Source of the DNA: Phycisphaerae bacterium
GTDB taxonomy: Bacteria > Planctomycetota > Phycisphaerae > Sedimentisphaerales > SM23-30
Direction: 5' to 3'
DNA: 28,229 nucleotides
Assembly (NCBI GenBank): GCA_021736565.1
Contig: JAIPFO010000002.1
Coordinates: 1-28,229 of the forward strand
Shown: positions 24,781 through 28,229 of the stretch, in pieces
How positions within the stretch are numbered: the first letter of the stretch is position 1
Layout of the letters: each line of letters starts with the position of its first letter
Notes under the pieces: model-generated
What the model was told of the DNA's origin: nothing
Seen by the model: only the letters and a program-made list of their open reading frames with translations
Database searches by the model: none
Translations under genes and position numbers: made by a program

Positions 24781-27700
24781 CTATTTCCCTTCAAGCCAGT
24801 TATTTGACAGTTGGGCAAAATCTGCCGTATTGACTTCATCGTCAAAATTAAAATCGAAAAGCAATCTTTGGTTTTCGGGGAGATCTGATTTCTTTGTCAG
24901 CCATTTATCACAAAAATTCGACAGGTCGTTCATATCAACCTGCTCATCATAGTTTGCGTCTCCAAAAGTGGCCTGCCAGAAGAGTTTAGGGTAACTGTTT
25001 TCAGGTTGATACCATAAATCCATCATTCCGTTATCCGTTTCATTAACATAATCCCAACCAGCAGCGGTAAAGGTCGTTTTGGTTTGCATTTCGGCAGTTG
25101 TTTTACCAATAGCGCCATAATTATCATCTCCGGCAGTGCCAATTCCCGATGATTCCACATCCCAAAAACAATTGCTCAGCCTGCCAGAATAATTCTTTCC
25201 CACCAGGCCGCCGACATAATCGCCTGAGCCGTTCACCGTGCCGGTGCTGTAACAATTGATCAGGAGGCCAGAATAAATACTTCCCACCAGACCACCAACA
25301 GTATCGCCTGAGCTGGTCACAGTGCAACTGCTGTAACAATTGTTCAGGCTACCATAATTCAAACCCACCAAGCCGCCGACATTCAAATCTCCGTTCACAG
25401 TGCCGCTGCTGTAACAATTGTTCAGGCTACCATAATTCAATCCCACCAGGCCGCCGACATAATCGCCTGAGACGGTGATGGAGATGTATTCTAAACCGAT
25501 ATTGAATATCTCAGCACTACCAGTAATTTCACCAAACAGTCCTAAGTACCCACCACCAGAGATCGTTAAGTTGTTAATGATATGTCCATCACCGTCAAAA
25601 TGACCTTTTAATAGCGGTATGACCGCGGTTGACCATTGGATACCATCCAGTTCAATATCGGCAGTTAATTTATAGTATGCAGAACTGTCATAATGATAAA
25701 CAGCTCCCAATTCTATGGCATTACTTATCAGATATGGATAGCTTTGACTGCCTTGGCCATCTAATAGAACAGGTATATAGCCATTAAAGCTGCTTATTAT
25801 TGGATAGCCACCCAATTCCGGCATCTGCCATATTTCACTTGTGCCGTTAGCGGTTTCGTTGACAAAATCCCAGTCGGCGTTGATGAATGTGTTGACAACC
25901 TGCATCTGGGCAGTCGTTTTACCAATAGCACCATAATTATTATCACCGACAGAGCCAATTCCTGATGATTCCACATCCCAGAAACAATGGCTCAGGCTGC
26001 CAAAAATATATACTCCTACTAGGCCGCCGACATAATCGCCTGAGCCGTTCACAGTGCCACTGCTGTAACAATTGCTCAGACTGCTAGAACTATTATATCC
26101 CACCAGGCCGCCGACAAAAGCATCTCCCTTCACATTGCTACTGCTGTAACAATTGCTCAGGTGGCCAGAAAAATTAACTCCCACCAGACCTCCGATATAA
26201 TCGCTTGAGCCGTTCACATTGCCGCTGCTGTAACAATTGCTCAGGCGGCCAGAAAAATTATCACCCACCAAGCCGCCGACTTCACTGTCTCCGTTCACAG
26301 TGCCGCTGCTGTAACAATTGCCCAGGTTGCCAGGATAGCGATTTTCTCCCGCCAGGCCGCCGACATAAGCATCTCCGTTCACAGTGCCGCTGCTGTAACA
26401 ATGGCTCAGGCTGCCAGAATTACGTCCCACCAGGCCGCCAACATAATCGCATGAGCCGGTCACAATGCCGCTGCTGTAACAATGGCTCAGGGTACCACAA
26501 GAATTCTTTCCCACCAGGCCGCCGACAAAATCGCCTGAGCCGTTCACATTGCCGCTACTGTGACAATTGCTCAGGCTGCCAGAATTATTATATCCCACCA
26601 GACCGCCGACATAATGGCCTGAGCCGGTGATGAATACATTTTCCAGGGATAAACTATCCACTGCACCATAGAGAATACTGAAAAAGCCCAGGTAAGATTC
26701 GCCATCAATCACCAGATTGGAAATGCGATGGCCATTACCCCGGAATTCACCCGTAAAATATTCCGGTATGAAAGCCTGCGTATAATTAACACCTCCCAGG
26801 TCGATATTTGAGGTTAAACTGTAGCAGCCGATACGAAGGGCAGTGTTATTTCTGAATTCCATTAAATCATCGTAACCACCAATAATAAATGGATCATCCG
26901 GATAACCGCTGCCGGATAGGCTGGTTGTAATGCCCTCAAGCAGGTAGGAAGGGGCTAATCCTGGCGTATTCTGCCAGGTGAGTCTGGGCATATAACCAGG
27001 TTCTATGACCCAGTGATCTTCGCTGCCGTCTGTATCATCGCCGGCAAAATCAAATCCGGAAAAACTGGACTTCATTTGTAACTGGTCATCATCCAATGGT
27101 AAGCCATATCCATTATCCGGACCGCCGTAGATATAAAAATAACAATTTATCAGGCTGCCAGAATTGTTATATCCCACCAGACTGCCGATACTATAGAATG
27201 ATCCGTTCACAGTGCCGCTGCTGTAACAATTGCTCAGGCTGCCGGAAGAAATATATCCTACCAGGCCACCGACATCATAGCTTGACCCGTTCACAGTACC
27301 GCTGCTGTAACAATTGCTCAGGCTGCCAGAAGAAATATATCCTACCAGGCCGCCGACATAATAACCTGAGCTGTTCACAGTACCGCTGCTGTAACAATTG
27401 CTCAGGTTGCCATAAGAATTATCTCCCACCAGACCGCCGACACTATAACAATGATCTTCTCCGGTCACAGTACCGCTGCTGTAACAATTGCTCAGGTTGC
27501 CATAAGAATTATCTCCCACCAGACCGCCGACATAATCGCCTGAGCCAGTGATGGAACCATTCTCGATACCGAGATCAATTATGATGCTGCCTGAATCTGT
27601 TTTGCCAAACAATCCGCAATAGGAAGTTCCATTTACTGTCAGATTGCTTATTGTTTTGCCGTTTCCATCAAAATTACCAGAATATACTCTGCCATCGAAA

Positions 27701-27993
27701 GTAGAACCATTTGTATCATTTTCATCGCCTGCTATGGGTGCCCTGGTATAAACCACTCTGCCGTCCAAGGCAGGATCAAGGTCAAGATTAGCTTCCAGCC
27801 GGATATATTGACCTGCTGTCCATATGCTGCTGTCATTGGAGAATGCCTGGAAATCCTCGAAATCCTCGATCAGCCAGGGGGTAGATTCTGAGCCGTTTGC
27901 CCCATTAGCTGCCCCCAGGTCGCCGGCGCCAGCAAAAGCACTGCTTGAAAAAAGGCACAATACACACATTGAAATAACTATTGTCAAACGCAT
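24781..27993 (-). CDS. Secreted GLUG-repeat protein with C-terminal dockerin-like domain
   Basis: 1,070 residues on the minus strand; AAAGGAGA directly precedes ATG 27993-27991. Sec signal peptide MRLTIVISMCVLCLFSSSAFA. The body has three similar blocks. Each opens with a module of the form LEANLDLD...FDGNGKTISNLTVNG.YCGLFG, then a run of GLUG motifs (VGGLVG-x-N-x-GSLSNCYSSGTVNGS, ~27 residues): 5 in the first block, 8 in the second and 4 in the third. The second and third end in a CFWDVESSGIG...GAIGKTTAQMQ cap. Residues about 1010-1070 have two Ca-binding-like dockerin segments (GDANYDEQVDMNDL and FDFNFDDEVNTADF). GLUG runs are thought to form beta-solenoids in surface adhesins and exported polysaccharide-binding proteins. 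The dockerin suggests docking to a cohesin-like partner, though none is seen here. Nearly every GLUG unit has one Cys in the same place (NCYSSG), unusual for an exported repeat. Confidence 0.85.
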   Translation of the reverse strand: MRLTIVISMCVLCLFSSSAFAGAGDLGAANGANGSESTPWLIEDFEDFQAFSNDSSIWTAGQYIRLEANLDLDPALDGRVVYTRAPIAGDENDTNGSTFDGRVYSGNFDGNGKTISNLTVNGTSYCGLFGKTDSGSIIIDLGIENGSITGSGDYVGGLVGDNSYGNLSNCYSSGTVTGEDHCYSVGGLVGDNSYGNLSNCYSSGTVNSSGYYVGGLVGYISSGSLSNCYSSGTVNGSSYDVGGLVGYISSGSLSNCYSSGTVNGSFYSIGSLVGYNNSGSLINCYFYIYGGPDNGYGLPLDDDQLQMKSSFSGFDFAGDDTDGSEDHWVIEPGYMPRLTWQNTPGLAPSYLLEGITTSLSGSGYPDDPFIIGGYDDLMEFRNNTALRIGCYSLTSNIDLGGVNYTQAFIPEYFTGEFRGNGHRISNLVIDGESYLGFFSILYGAVDSLSLENVFITGSGHYVGGLVGYNNSGSLSNCHSSGNVNGSGDFVGGLVGKNSCGTLSHCYSSGIVTGSCDYVGGLVGRNSGSLSHCYSSGTVNGDAYVGGLAGENRYPGNLGNCYSSGTVNGDSEVGGLVGDNFSGRLSNCYSSGNVNGSSDYIGGLVGVNFSGHLSNCYSSSNVKGDAFVGGLVGYNSSSSLSNCYSSGTVNGSGDYVGGLVGVYIFGSLSHCFWDVESSGIGSVGDNNYGAIGKTTAQMQVVNTFINADWDFVNETANGTSEIWQMPELGGYPIISSFNGYIPVLLDGQGSQSYPYLISNAIELGAVYHYDSSAYYKLTADIELDGIQWSTAVIPLLKGHFDGDGHIINNLTISGGGYLGLFGEITGSAEIFNIGLEYISITVSGDYVGGLVGLNYGSLNNCYSSGTVNGDLNVGGLVGLNYGSLNNCYSSCTVTSSGDTVGGLVGSIYSGLLINCYSTGTVNGSGDYVGGLVGKNYSGRLSNCFWDVESSGIGTAGDDNYGAIGKTTAEMQTKTTFTAAGWDYVNETDNGMMDLWYQPENSYPKLFWQATFGDANYDEQVDMNDLSNFCDKWLTKKSDLPENQRLLFDFNFDDEVNTADFAQLSNNWLEGK
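25150..27540 (-). repeat. GLUG coding repeats, ~81-bp period
   Basis: On the plus strand the phrase CCGCTGCTGTAACAATTGCT and close variants recur at about 81-bp steps within three runs. DNA-level identity between some neighbours is very high (for example around 27210-27500), which implies recent duplication or gene conversion and likely variation in copy number between strains. Confidence 0.8.
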
Positions 27994-28062
27994 TTTTTCT
28001 CCTTTAGTTTTTCTTTAATCGACGCCAGCATCATAAGTAAAGGGTAATATTATTACATATTT

Positions 28063-28092
28063 TGATGTCTACGTCAAAAGTTTATAAATACA
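28063..28092 (+). repeat. Partial copy E of the dispersed repeat
   Basis: GATGTCTACGTCAAAAGTTT matches the family head; the core is not recognisable. GATGCTGGCGTC on the minus strand (28032-28021) resembles the tail motif. It lies about 70 bp upstream of the GLUG gene start, in its 5' region. The remaining bases to 28229 hold nothing I can assign. Confidence 0.45.
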
Positions 28093-28229
28093 CAAAAAAA
28101 CAGGGTTTTTGGTTCAATATGGGCACCCTCGAACGAAATCTTATAGGAACATGAGCGAGAATACACGATGGGTGGCGGGGGTGTCAAGTGGGAAATCGGC
28201 TCTTTTTCTTTTTTCGTGTGCTCGTGTTC

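Noticed and set aside
25150..27540. Regular ~81-bp DNA repeats that could suggest a CRISPR-like array
   Set aside because: They are codon-periodic GLUG repeats within one long open frame with a signal peptide; no spacers of constant length and no cas genes.
26205..27551. Plus-strand Cys-rich frames (141 and 151 codons)
   Set aside because: Antisense readings of the GLUG repeats; the repeated Cys-Cys-Asn-Asn-Cys pattern comes from the coding repeat on the other strand.

Overview
The window looks like a chromosomal segment of a Planctomycetota bacterium, probably of the Phycisphaerae/Sedimentisphaerales type. This is inferred from gene content only. The clues are a giant extracellular protein with an N-terminal LEPR-XLL-like motif (MLILEPLENRLLL), a GLUG-repeat protein ending in a dockerin-like domain, an NPCBM-bearing GH27 lipoprotein, a BlaI/M56 sensor pair with a very long exported part, and outer-membrane markers (Kdo transferase, a beta-barrel ending in Phe, a Wza-like lipoprotein). 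No rRNA, tRNA, CRISPR array, transposase or phage gene is visible.

Layout. (1) 1-2695, envelope polysaccharide genes: a minus-strand Wza-like export lipoprotein cut by the window start, then a plus-strand NeuD/PglD-type sugar O-acyltransferase. About 935 bp between them carry four copies of a dispersed ~70-100 bp repeat. (2) 3146-5752: two lipid-anchored enzymes on the plus strand, a GH27 alpha-galactosidase with a C-terminal NPCBM and an SGNH esterase. They share nearly the same signal-peptide leader at DNA and protein level. (3) 5870-6862, minus: an outer-membrane beta-barrel-like protein. (4) 7190-13677, plus: a BlaI-type repressor behind two inverted-repeat operators, followed by an M56 (BlaR1-like) metallopeptidase split by a -1 frameshift at a C-run. 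Its exported part is about 1,600 residues, with two SecD P1-head-like domains, four NTF2-like units and five four-helix-type repeats. (5) 13722-22079, minus: a 2,785-residue LEPR-XLL/PA14/Ig-repeat surface protein. (6) 22291-23786, plus: a structured leader ending in a terminator-like hairpin, then the Kdo transferase waaA. (7) 23787-24780: a ~1 kb C-poor non-coding spacer holding degenerate phrases of kinds common in bacterial intergenic DNA, plus a REP-like inverted repeat. (8) 24781-27993, minus: a secreted GLUG-repeat/dockerin protein.

How it fits together. Most products act outside the cytoplasm: export and decoration of polysaccharide, LPS core assembly, degradation of galactosylated and acylated glycans, and surface adhesion or scaffolding. 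The BlaI/M56 pair is the only regulatory system seen. Its two operators overlap its own promoter, so it should at least autoregulate. The strongest candidates for something undescribed are (a) the M56 sensor with duplicated SecD-head-like modules, NTF2-like units and helical repeats, read through a -1 slip, and (b) the dispersed repeat family, whose recognisable copies all lie in 5' regions of genes and in one case supply an in-frame alternative N-terminus.
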